This document shows, piece by piece, positions 42,187 through 50,593 of a stretch of 64,000 nt of DNA. The stretch covers positions 482,112 to 546,111 of the forward strand of contig NZ_KI535366.1 in the NCBI RefSeq assembly GCF_000160035.2, given 5' to 3'. The notes below the pieces were generated by a model. The model searched no databases. It was not told the origin of the DNA and saw only the letters and a list, made by a program, of their open reading frames with translations. Position numbers and translations under genes: made by a program. The DNA comes from Catonella morbi ATCC 51271 (lineage in GTDB: Bacteria > Bacillota > Clostridia > Lachnospirales > Lachnospiraceae). Positions within the stretch are counted from its first letter, which is position 1; each line of letters opens with the position of its first letter.

Positions 42187-43017
42187 CAACATCTTATACA
42201 CTTCTCTCTTAGGTATTCCTCTGTCCACAGCTACAGCCTTCATAGCTTCTTTTTTATCCATTCCCTTATCAAGGTAGAGTTTCATATGCTCATTTATATC
42301 CATTTCCAGAAATGAGGCTTCCTTTTCCTTCTTAAGCTCCTCTATATCTCTGCCCTCAATAACCAGCACAAATTCCCCGCGAGGCTCATTTTCTTCATAA
42401 TAAGCCAACGCCTCTTCAAATGTAGTTAAAAATACATTTTCATGAAGTTTTGTTAATTCTTTCACAGCAGTCAGTCTCCTGTTACCAAGTACAGATAAAA
42501 GCTCAGCTATAGTCTTTTTGAGCCTGTGCGGAGCCTCATAAATGATGATAGTTCTTGTTTCAGACTTAAGTTCCTCTAAAATAGCAGCCTTTTCCTTCTT
42601 GTCGGCAGGAAGGAAGGCCTCAAACGCAAAACGTCTTGTAGAAAGTCCCGATAAGGTAAGGGCTGTAACGCAAGCTGCTGCCCCCGGCAAAGATGTAACC
42701 TCTACACCCGCTTCATAGCACTGTCTTACAAGTTCCTCCCCCGGATCTGATATTCCCGGTGTACCGGCATCGGTAATAAGCGCAATATTCTCCCCACCCA
42801 GCATCCTGCTTACCAGAACCTTCGCCTTATCATACTTGTTAAACTCATGATAGCTGGTAAGCGGAGTCTTTATCTCAAAATGATTAAGAAGCTTAATGGA
42901 ATTTCTGGTATCCTCCGCAGCTACTACATCTACTTCTTTAAGAGTTCTTACCACCCTGAATGTAATATCTTCCAGATTGCCAATAGGTGTAGCACATAAA
43001 TACAACTTCCCTGCCAT
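42172..43017 (-). CDS. rsmI: RsmI, 16S rRNA (cytidine1402-2'-O)-methyltransferase
   Basis: A 281-residue SAM-dependent tetrapyrrole-methylase-fold enzyme modifying the ribosome P site. Opening GKLYLCATPIGNLEDITFR, then VVAAEDTRNSIKLLNHF, ALITDAGTPGISDPGEELV and LPGAAACVTALTLSGL are all diagnostic. It ends the conserved holB-region cluster, as in Bacillus. The start ATG at 43017 is 11 bases after the trmN6 stop. Confidence 0.96.
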   Translation of the reverse strand: MAGKLYLCATPIGNLEDITFRVVRTLKEVDVVAAEDTRNSIKLLNHFEIKTPLTSYHEFNKYDKAKVLVSRMLGGENIALITDAGTPGISDPGEELVRQCYEAGVEVTSLPGAAACVTALTLSGLSTRRFAFEAFLPADKKEKAAILEELKSETRTIIIYEAPHRLKKTIAELLSVLGNRRLTAVKELTKLHENVFLTTFEEALAYYEENEPRGEFVLVIEGRDIEELKKEKEASFLEMDINEHMKLYLDKGMDKKEAMKAVAVDRGIPKREVYKMLLTYV

Positions 43018-43028
43018 ATTTTTCCTTT

Positions 43029-43763
43029 CTAGTATCTGTAATCCCTCATCATTTCTTCAGTATATTTCATATCTTTATCATAAACTATAAGCGGTTTTTC
43101 CACATTAAGCCTTGGCCTTCCATACTTTACCGCCTCAACAAGCACCATATTGGGCTCTTTATCAATCTGAGGATATACCAACCTCATTCTTTTAGGCTCA
43201 AGTCTGTATTTCCCAAGATTCTCAAAAACTTCCGGAAGCCTGAACGGACGGTGAACCATAAAAAATTTCCCGTTTGATTTTAGTAAATAGGCCGCAGCCT
43301 TCACCACATCTTCAAGTGTACATAATATCTCATGCCTTGCTATCTGCTTAGGTGCCTGAGGATTAGCTACTCCATGCTCATTTATCATATAGGGCGGATT
43401 GGAAGTCACCACATCAAAACTCTGCCTCTTAAACAGCTTATCTACCGACTTAATATCTCCGTCAACTATTTCTATATTTGTAATATTATTGCCTACAACA
43501 CTCCGCCTCGCCATATCCGCACTTTCTTCCTGAATTTCAAGCCCTGTAAAATGCTCCCCTTCGGTTTTTGCCCATAAAAGCAGGGGCAAAATTCCTGTAC
43601 CCGTGCCCAAATCTATAACTCTATAGCCTTTTTTGGCATAAGCAAAGCCTGATAAAAGTACTGCATCCATACCAAAGCAGAACTTATCAGGCGACTGTAT
43701 AATATGAAGTCCGCTTATCTCAAGGTCATCAAGTCTTTCTCTGTCCTTAAGTTCAAATTCCAT
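43029..43763 (-). CDS. TrmN6-like tRNA1(Val) adenine-N6 methyltransferase (YabB/YfiC type)
   Basis: A 244-residue SAM methyltransferase. Motif I is VIDLGTGTGILPLLLW and the catalytic motif IV is VTSNPPYMIN. The opening GLHIIQSPDKFCFGMDAVLLSGFA is typical of the YabB/YfiC group, which methylates A37 of a tRNA. It lies between the RicT-like and rsmI genes, matching the Bacillus order. The exact RNA target is not provable from sequence. Confidence 0.92.
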   Translation of the reverse strand: MEFELKDRERLDDLEISGLHIIQSPDKFCFGMDAVLLSGFAYAKKGYRVIDLGTGTGILPLLLWAKTEGEHFTGLEIQEESADMARRSVVGNNITNIEIVDGDIKSVDKLFKRQSFDVVTSNPPYMINEHGVANPQAPKQIARHEILCTLEDVVKAAAYLLKSNGKFFMVHRPFRLPEVFENLGKYRLEPKRMRLVYPQIDKEPNMVLVEAVKYGRPRLNVEKPLIVYDKDMKYTEEMMRDYRY

Positions 43764-43774
43764 TTTTTACCTTC

Positions 43775-44680
43775 TTAGTCTAAATGTGTCTTTCTCTCGG
43801 CTCTTTCAAGTGCTTCCAAAGCTTTGATTTCAGATGATTCTATCTCTTTATCCTGTTTCTTTTTCTTAGGCTTAAACTTTAACTCTTCTACCTTATACTC
43901 TTTAATTTCCTTAACTCCGCTCTCATTTTCAATAATTATCTTCACAAGCTGTTTTAAGGCACTTACAGAGCTTACTTCTCCCTTAAAGCCCTCAACAGTC
44001 TCCACTATATCTCCGATATCAGGAAGGGTTGAATTAAGGTATTCATAAGCCGCTTCCTCATTTTTAAGACAGCACATAAGTCTGCCGCATACACCTGAAA
44101 TCTTGCTTGGATTAAGTGAAAAATTCTGGTCTTTAGCCATCTTTATGGAAACAGGAATGAACTCTGATAAAAATGTATGGCAACAAAGCGGTCTGCCACA
44201 GATTCCCACTCCACCCTTCATCTTAGCCTCATCTCTTACTCCAATCTGTCTTAGTTCTATCCTTGTCTTAAATATAAAAGCAAGATCTTTTACAAGTTCT
44301 CTAAAGTCTATTCTTCCGTCAGCGGTAAAGTAAAACATTACTTTGTTATTGTCAAAGGTATATTCACAGGCTATAAGCTTCATAGCAAGCTCATGTTTTC
44401 TTATTTTTTCAAGGCAGATATCAAAAGCTTCCTTTTCTTTTTCCTTATTCTTCCTGTCTGCCTCATCATCCTCAGGAGTCGCTATCCTTATAACTTCCTT
44501 AAGAGGCTGAACTACCTTGTCTCCTTCTATCTCTTTTCTGCCTACGGCTACAAGTCCGTATTCAATACCTCTGGCAGTTTCTACTATTACGTGCATTCCT
44601 GCCTTTATATCAAGATTTCCAGGATTGAAAAAATAAATCTTCCCCGCCCTTTTAAACCTAACTCCGATTACTGTTACCAT
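43775..44680 (-). CDS. ricT: PSP1-domain RicT/YaaT-like protein
   Basis: A 301-residue cytoplasmic protein with a PSP1 domain (about 60-145, with RIDFRELVKDLAFIFKTRIELRQIGVRDEAK). The Cys signatures GGVGICGRPLCCHTFL and GVCGRLMCCLKNEE follow, which in Bacillus RicT bind Fe-S clusters with RicA and RicF and control mRNA processing and development. The C-terminus is a charged tail. It lies between holB and trmN6, the same as yaaT. Confidence 0.94.
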   Translation of the reverse strand: MVTVIGVRFKRAGKIYFFNPGNLDIKAGMHVIVETARGIEYGLVAVGRKEIEGDKVVQPLKEVIRIATPEDDEADRKNKEKEKEAFDICLEKIRKHELAMKLIACEYTFDNNKVMFYFTADGRIDFRELVKDLAFIFKTRIELRQIGVRDEAKMKGGVGICGRPLCCHTFLSEFIPVSIKMAKDQNFSLNPSKISGVCGRLMCCLKNEEAAYEYLNSTLPDIGDIVETVEGFKGEVSSVSALKQLVKIIIENESGVKEIKEYKVEELKFKPKKKKQDKEIESSEIKALEALERAERKTHLD

Positions 44681-44701
44681 ATTTCTCCATTCTATCTGAA
44701 T

Positions 44702-45679
44702 TTATTTATCTTTCATATACATCAGCATTATCTCTATAGCTGTGTCAAATTTAACATTTGCATCCAGACGCTTTTTCGTCTTTTCCATACTTTCAAGCGC
44801 TCTTTCTATCGAGCTGTAATTTCTCTTGGCTATCTGCTCATTCAGATACCTGTACTCCTCCCTGAAAAGTATCTTGTTTGCATCTCCGGTAGTCTTAAGT
44901 ACAAGCAAATCCCTAAACCAAAGTATCATAAGCTCTATGCAGTCTTTTATTTCCTTCTTATAGCCCTCAAGATTAATTATGCTTGCAATTTCTTCGGTTA
45001 TGGTTTCCTTATCAAGATTTCTTAAAATCTTTACTACCACATTTTTCATTTCAAGAAAATCCTCATCACAGGCATATCTTACAGCTCTGCCAACATTTCC
45101 CGCAGAAAATTTAGCCGCCATATCAGCAACATAATCAACTACCCCATAATTCTCTATCAGATATTCTTTTATAATATTGGCGGCTATAGGCTTTATATCA
45201 AGTGTAACGCACCTCGACCTGATAGTGGGCAAGAGGCGGTTCTTATTGGCGGAAAGCAGAATTATTATAACATATTCAGGCGGTTCTTCAATAGTCTTAA
45301 GCAGAGCATTCTGCGCCTGCTCATTCATTTTCTCCGCTTCCTTAACTATGTAAACCTTATACTTCCCATAAGGGAAAATATCACTCGTTCCTACCAGTTT
45401 TGTACGGATTTCCTCAACACTGATTGTAGTAGGCTTATCAGGCTCTATGTAAATAATATCAGGGCTGTTGCCGTTATCCACCTGTTTATACACAATCTGC
45501 CTCTCTTCATCAGTTTCCTTCCCACAGCTAAGTATCATTTTTGCAAATTCCTTAGCTATGAAAAGCTTTCCCATACCTTTTTCCCCTTCAAATATATAGG
45601 CATGTGAAAATTCTTCTTTAGAAGCAGCAGTCTTCATGTATTCTACCAGACTTTCTCTGCCTAAAATATTAGTATTCAT
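44702..45679 (-). CDS. holB: DNA polymerase III delta' subunit
   Basis: A clamp-loader subunit of 325 residues with the AAA fold: ILGRESLVEYMKTAASK, FEGEKGMGKLFIAKEFAK, IVKEAEKMNEQAQNALLKTIEEPPEYV and LLSANKNRLLPTIRSRC (sensor/SRC motif). The Walker A-like loop ends GKL instead of GK[S/T], consistent with a subunit that does not hydrolyse ATP. The ATG at 45679 has GGGAGG seven bases upstream. It lies next to yaaR as in Bacillus. Confidence 0.93.
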   Translation of the reverse strand: MNTNILGRESLVEYMKTAASKEEFSHAYIFEGEKGMGKLFIAKEFAKMILSCGKETDEERQIVYKQVDNGNSPDIIYIEPDKPTTISVEEIRTKLVGTSDIFPYGKYKVYIVKEAEKMNEQAQNALLKTIEEPPEYVIIILLSANKNRLLPTIRSRCVTLDIKPIAANIIKEYLIENYGVVDYVADMAAKFSAGNVGRAVRYACDEDFLEMKNVVVKILRNLDKETITEEIASIINLEGYKKEIKDCIELMILWFRDLLVLKTTGDANKILFREEYRYLNEQIAKRNYSSIERALESMEKTKKRLDANVKFDTAIEIMLMYMKDK

Positions 45680-45693
45680 ATCCGCCTCCCACA

Positions 45694-46134
45694 TCAGGTA
45701 AAAATATCCAACAAAAGTCCCTGAATCTCATCTATCTTTCCCAGTATGCTTATAGCATCCTTCTCATCCTTTACAAGTTCCTCTGCCAGTTCATCAAGTT
45801 CTTTATCAATAATCCTTATTATACCATAAACTCTGTGTCTTCCGCGCCTGTCCAAATAATTTTCTCTTGAAAATTCGTGACTCCGACTAAGTACCTCATT
45901 TAGAAATTCTTTTATCAGCCCCCGATAATGCTTCATATCCCTTATATCCATATGTTTCTTCAGCTTTTTGCCTTCCATTGTTATGGAATTCATCATAGAA
46001 TTAAGCCTTTCAGCCAGGGAATTATCCTCTATATTTTTTATAAGGGTGAATTTAAATTGTCCGTCATCTGTCTTAGCAGTTTTTTCTACTTCAGTAGTTT
46101 GGGGTAATATCAACGGATTGATTTTAATATCCAT
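45694..46134 (-). CDS. yaaR: YaaR family (DUF327) protein
   Basis: A 146-residue, mostly helical protein with the family segment [50 protein letters not shown]. Function is unknown; it is encoded before holB in many Firmicutes, and that order is kept here. The start ATG at 46134 follows directly on the stop of the kinase-like gene. Confidence 0.92.
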   Translation of the reverse strand: MDIKINPLILPQTTEVEKTAKTDDGQFKFTLIKNIEDNSLAERLNSMMNSITMEGKKLKKHMDIRDMKHYRGLIKEFLNEVLSRSHEFSRENYLDRRGRHRVYGIIRIIDKELDELAEELVKDEKDAISILGKIDEIQGLLLDIFT

Positions 46135-46135
46135 A

Positions 46136-46726
46136 TCAGTTTTCCTTTATAAAAGCAGTTATTTTATCTACACAGGATTCTAACTCATCATTTTGAAATC
46201 TGGATTTGGCCTCTATTCCGGAAAGTTTAAGATTTTCCTCACTGAAATCTGCATTATCAGCTAAAAATCTCCTGCAAATCTCCGCAACATTAGGATTTAT
46301 CTGCTTTTCTTCTCTTTTAACAGCTCTTTTTATAAGCTCAATATCTGAAACTTCTATATAAACAGGTTTGACCTTATCATTTCCGAGATATTTTCTTATC
46401 CGGTTAAAACCTTCCAAAGTGTTAATACTAATATAATTACCTGTAGTTAAATCCATTTTACCATCATTGACAGTAAAATAATACCAGGGGCCGTCTATAG
46501 TGTTAAAGCAGCGTTCTTCTATTACTTTGCCTGCATTTCTAAGTTCTTTGAGCCTGTCTTCGGTCACAAAATGATACTCAACTCCGTCTGTTTCCTTCTT
46601 ACGCATAGGGCGTGTTGTATAAAGGACAACTTCTTTTAAGTTAAGCTCAGGATTTTCCAAAAGCTTCTTATATATGCTATCCTTGCCTGTTGCGCTCTTG
46701 CCAATAAGCACATACAAATATCCCAT
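46136..46726 (-). CDS. Guanylate-kinase-like P-loop kinase in the position usually held by tmk
   Basis: A 196-residue nucleotide-kinase-fold protein. It begins [19 protein letters not shown] (P-loop) and has [19 protein letters not shown], which matches the guanylate kinase GMP-binding signature, then [11 protein letters not shown]. At the C-terminus [11 protein letters not shown] matches the kinase lid. The ATG at 46726 has GGAGG 11 bases upstream and overlaps the decarboxylase gene by 50 bases. In Bacillus the gene between yaaO and yaaR is thymidylate kinase; here a guanylate-kinase relative stands there. The substrate is not certain. Confidence 0.8.
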   Translation of the reverse strand: MGYLYVLIGKSATGKDSIYKKLLENPELNLKEVVLYTTRPMRKKETDGVEYHFVTEDRLKELRNAGKVIEERCFNTIDGPWYYFTVNDGKMDLTTGNYISINTLEGFNRIRKYLGNDKVKPVYIEVSDIELIKRAVKREEKQINPNVAEICRRFLADNADFSEENLKLSGIEAKSRFQNDELESCVDKITAFIKEN

Positions 46727-48191
46727 TTCCGTCACATCCTCCATAAATCTCTATGCCGGTAAGCCTTGCAGCCTTTATTTGCTCAATAATATCCTCTCCG
46801 ATTACTTCACCCGGCACTAAAAGAGGAATTCCCGGTGGATAAAAATACACATAGTCCGCTGAAATAAGTCCTTCCGAATCTTCAAGCTCTACTTTCCTGC
46901 AATATTTGGCAGAAAGGCTTACCGCCTCAGAAGGAAGTAATTTTCTTTCAGGCAAAGTTCCACTCCTTAAAGTATAATCAAATTTTACCTTATTATCAAG
47001 TTTAAAGAAGTTTTCATCTTTATCTGATTTACAAAGAGCCCCGGAAAGTCTTTCAAAGCCTTCATCAGTATCAAAAATACTTGTCATTGCAATTACATAA
47101 TCCTTAGACTTCATTTCCGTTACAAGATGATGTTCTTCATATAAATACCTGTAAAGCTCCGCCCCCGAATTAATTCCTGCTGTAATAACAAGTTTTCCGT
47201 AATCATAAGCATAATAATTATTGGGCATATAAATTTTCACCTTATTCAATGAAGCCGTTTTATTTCTAAAATTTATAAGCCTGTTCTTATACTCTTCAAA
47301 TAACCTGCTTCCATACTCTTCCACAAGTTTCAGACTATTTTCCATACCAGCTAAAAATATATATGAAGGACTGGAAGTTTCAAGCAAATTAAACTGTCTG
47401 TGTAATCTCTTAATTATAGCCACATCTTCAAGATTCATATGTAAAATTGCAGTCTGAGTGTATGAAGGCAGGGTTTTATGAAGGCTGTGTATTACAAAGT
47501 CCGCTCCCAATCTTACCGCTGTTTCCGGAAAAAATTTATCAAAGCCAAAATGTGCCCCATGTGCTTCATCAATCATAAGTAAAGCCCCGTACTTATGGCA
47601 GATATCCGCTATTTGACTTATATCAGAAACAATACCTTCATAGGTAGGTGAGGTTATAACCACAAGTTTAATAGAATTATCTGCCTGTTTTACTTTTCCA
47701 CACTCTTTGTTTATAATTTCACAATCAGAATTATAAAGTTTTAATACCTTCTCTACTTCTTGAGGGCTAATACTTTGATATATGCCAAGTTCATCAATTT
47801 CTCCCGCAAGATAATGTGGTACAAGGCCATAGAGTTCCACCCCATGATAAACAGACTTATGGCAGTTTCTGGCTATAAGCACAGCCTCTCCTCTCTCCAT
47901 AAGTCCGAGTACAGCAAGGATTGCTCCGGTGCTTCCATTTACAGAGTAAATACTTTCTTTTGCTCCATATAGACCGGCAGCAAAAGTTTCCGCATTTTTT
48001 ATTATACCTTCAGGGTTGTGAAGATTGTCAAAATTATCAATCTCAGTTATATCGATATCATAAGGAGTCAGTTCCTCATCCCAGAGTCCATATTTCTTAG
48101 TAAGTTCAGCATTTCTCTTATGCCCCGGCATATGAAACGGATAAAAGTCACTGTTTTTATGATTTATAAGGTTCCTATATATATTATTCAT
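46677..48191 (-). CDS. Orn/Lys/Arg decarboxylase family protein (YaaO-like)
   Basis: A 504-residue PLP enzyme of the fold III arginine/lysine decarboxylase group. Conserved segments are FYPFHMPGHKRN, YSVNGSTGAILAVLGL, LMIDEAHGAHFGF, HSLHKTLPSYTQTAIL (PLP lysine) and the C-terminal YPPGIPLLVPGE. The ATG at 48191 has GGAAGG upstream. It probably makes a polyamine precursor such as agmatine or cadaverine, and heads the holB-region operon after a strong terminator. Confidence 0.92.
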   Translation of the reverse strand: MNNIYRNLINHKNSDFYPFHMPGHKRNAELTKKYGLWDEELTPYDIDITEIDNFDNLHNPEGIIKNAETFAAGLYGAKESIYSVNGSTGAILAVLGLMERGEAVLIARNCHKSVYHGVELYGLVPHYLAGEIDELGIYQSISPQEVEKVLKLYNSDCEIINKECGKVKQADNSIKLVVITSPTYEGIVSDISQIADICHKYGALLMIDEAHGAHFGFDKFFPETAVRLGADFVIHSLHKTLPSYTQTAILHMNLEDVAIIKRLHRQFNLLETSSPSYIFLAGMENSLKLVEEYGSRLFEEYKNRLINFRNKTASLNKVKIYMPNNYYAYDYGKLVITAGINSGAELYRYLYEEHHLVTEMKSKDYVIAMTSIFDTDEGFERLSGALCKSDKDENFFKLDNKVKFDYTLRSGTLPERKLLPSEAVSLSAKYCRKVELEDSEGLISADYVYFYPPGIPLLVPGEVIGEDIIEQIKAARLTGIEIYGGCDGNGIFVCAYWQERNRQG

Positions 48192-48210
48192 TCTGCCTTC
48201 CTGCACTATA

Positions 48211-48240
48211 AAAGACCGAAAGATAAGCCTTTCGGTCTTT
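48211..48240 (-). terminator. Terminator after the LPXTG gene
   Basis: A perfect 12-base stem AAAGACCGAAAG/CTTTCGGTCTTT with a six-base loop lies between the LPXTG gene and the decarboxylase gene. It has a short T-run on either strand. Confidence 0.82.
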
Positions 48241-48309
48241 ATTATAAGATTTTATACAATTTTATCTGTAATCAGTGCTTCTGTCAATATTAAAATCCTT
48301 TTAACAATC

Positions 48310-50367
48310 TTACTTTCTTCTCTTAATTACAAGACCTAAGCCTATAACTCCGAGACCGAGAAGTCCGAATACCTCAGCAGGAACTCCACCGGTTCTAGGT
48401 AAGTTTGAAGTACCTTTTGGAGCGGTATCGTCAGTAACATCTAAATCTTCATCTTTTTCTTCATCAGTCACATCACCCTCAGGTATGTCATCATCTTCAA
48501 TATCATCAATTATACCTGTATCATCTGTATTATCATCCGTATTTTTATCCGAATTATCTGCATTATTACCTGTATCCCCCTTAGGTGTTGAATCTGTAGA
48601 TACATTAATCGCAGAATCGGTAGCAGTATCAGTCCCCGGTGTTGTATCAGGAGTTGGATCAGGACCCGGTATTACAGGTCCGCCACCGTTATTATTTGTT
48701 TTCTTGCCTTCATTTAGAATATAGAATCCATAATTACCGTTTACATGGCTTAACTTATTAATTTTTACCTGATAATCGCCAATCTTATAACCATCGTTAA
48801 TTAAAGCAGGGGATGAAACCAATTCATCCAATTTAGCATTATCAATATCAGTTCCACCGACTTTTGTTTCAAGAACATAGTAAACATCAGGACCGGGTAC
48901 AGAAGTAACTTTGAACTGATTCATCCAGTCATTGTCTTTAGTAAGCTCAACTTCTAACGGTTTATCATCACCGACCAGTATCACTTCTTCAAGTTTACCT
49001 GCACCATTAAGCTTATATAATCTCACTTTAACTGTTGCTTTAAGGCTTTCTGCAGTTTCCCCCCAATTTTTAACTACCTTTATTAAACGGTCATTATTAT
49101 CAAACTCAGGTGTTTTTGTACCGTTAGTAATTACAACTTCTCTGTCTTCGGTTATATCTATAAAATCCTTTAAGGTAATCTTAAACGCTTTATGATAATA
49201 ATATCCATTACCTGACGGATCTTGGTTAATCGGAAACGGAATATTTATTTTTTCACCATTTATTTCAGTTTCTAAAACTGAATAGCTGAGAGCATCACCA
49301 TCTTTATATTTAGGAACTTCAACAGTGACAGACCAGTTTGTAGCTGCAGTTATTGTTACCTCTTTAGGCTCAACCTTAAGCCCTGCTTCAATAATCATTA
49401 CTTTTACTGACTTCTTTGCTATCTCAGGAACACCCGGTGCCCATTTTTTAGTAATGTTAATCTTAATTTTATTGTCTATTAATTTATTGGTGATTATATA
49501 TGTATCAGGTTCATTAGCATTGCTATAATGTACTTCAAACTTAGAATCTCCTAAGATAATTTCTTCACCTTCATTTATCGGAGTATTACCATTCTGTATA
49601 TCTATCTCTCTCACATCATAATTAGGTATTTCATCACCATTTGCATATTTAGGTACATCAAAGGTAGTCTCCTGTTGACCCTTATTAATTATACCTGTGT
49701 ATAAAGGAATGGTATTACCCCAAACCTTAAAATTTACATCTGTTTTTGATGCTTCTTCAGTATTTTCCCAGTTTTTTCTAACGGTAATCTTTTTTGTTAC
49801 CAATTGTTTTATCTCAGGAATCTCGAAATTCATTATCCTTCCGTTTCCGTTATCCGGAATCCATAATTTGGTTTCACCGTTTGTTTCGCGAAACTCTCCA
49901 TCTTTCATTACTTCTTTAAGCTTAATTCTGTATGTAACTTCCAGTTTTTGACCTTTGGCAAGACTTACATTTCGTACCTTTAACACTTCGGTAGTATTAT
50001 CAAAATTTATCTGAGGCACTCCGCCATCTGTTACATTTTGTTCAGAATTTTCAACAAAATCAACAAATTGACTCATATCATCAGTTATGATTCCGCCGTC
50101 AATGAGCAACCCCTGAACCTGCGTCTGGTCGCTTATTTTTACTGTGAGCTTAATCCCGTAGGTATCATCGTCGCTCTTATAGTCTGTAACTTCTTTTTCA
50201 ATGGTAAAATCTCCTTCTGTAACAGAACCCGGTTTCCAATGCGCGTCATCAGGCTCATCTGCCTTTGCAACCATAGGACTGATTGCACTGAACAAGTTTA
50301 TAATCATTAATAAAACCATAAACTTTGCAAGCATAGATAATCTTTGCTTTTTTTCTTTTTTTCTCAT
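48310..50367 (-). CDS. LPXTG-anchored surface protein with Cna-B repeats
   Basis: A 685-residue wall-anchored protein. A signal peptide is present (MRKKEKKQRLSMLAKFMVLL, cleavage near AKA-DE). An adhesin-like region (about 45-190) precedes at least three Cna-B type repeats, recognisable by TKKITVRKNW, KINITKKWAPGVP and LIKVVKNWGET, each with a downstream Y.V.E segment; the Lys and Glu can form isopeptide bonds. A Thr/Asp-rich wall-spanning linker (about 560-650) and the sorting signal NLPRTGG, hydrophobic helix and RRK tail follow. Sortase is not in the window. It is a paralogue of the larger protein encoded upstream. Confidence 0.9.
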   Translation of the reverse strand: MRKKEKKQRLSMLAKFMVLLMIINLFSAISPMVAKADEPDDAHWKPGSVTEGDFTIEKEVTDYKSDDDTYGIKLTVKISDQTQVQGLLIDGGIITDDMSQFVDFVENSEQNVTDGGVPQINFDNTTEVLKVRNVSLAKGQKLEVTYRIKLKEVMKDGEFRETNGETKLWIPDNGNGRIMNFEIPEIKQLVTKKITVRKNWENTEEASKTDVNFKVWGNTIPLYTGIINKGQQETTFDVPKYANGDEIPNYDVREIDIQNGNTPINEGEEIILGDSKFEVHYSNANEPDTYIITNKLIDNKIKINITKKWAPGVPEIAKKSVKVMIIEAGLKVEPKEVTITAATNWSVTVEVPKYKDGDALSYSVLETEINGEKINIPFPINQDPSGNGYYYHKAFKITLKDFIDITEDREVVITNGTKTPEFDNNDRLIKVVKNWGETAESLKATVKVRLYKLNGAGKLEEVILVGDDKPLEVELTKDNDWMNQFKVTSVPGPDVYYVLETKVGGTDIDNAKLDELVSSPALINDGYKIGDYQVKINKLSHVNGNYGFYILNEGKKTNNNGGGPVIPGPDPTPDTTPGTDTATDSAINVSTDSTPKGDTGNNADNSDKNTDDNTDDTGIIDDIEDDDIPEGDVTDEEKDEDLDVTDDTAPKGTSNLPRTGGVPAEVFGLLGLGVIGLGLVIKRRK

Positions 50368-50520
50368 ACTCCTACCTTCTTTCTTAAAGAAATTTGCATA
50401 TAATGTGCTATATAATCTTTATATAACTTTTTTGGATAAAATAATATTACCCGAAGGATAGTTTGTGTTAAAAAGCTAAGTATTTCTTGGTATTATTCAT
50501 TGGATAATGTTGAACTTGCA

Positions 50521-50566
50521 CAAAAAAATCCGCATATCTTTGTATATATTGCACAAAGATATGCGG
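50521..50566 (-). terminator. Terminator after the vWA surface protein gene
   Basis: A 14-base perfect stem CCGCATATCTTTGT/ACAAAGATATGCGG is followed on the minus strand by ATTTTTTTG. It is strong, and separates the two LPXTG genes. Confidence 0.88.
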
Positions 50567-50593
50567 TAATTATTTTTTATTTTAGAAAGCTTT

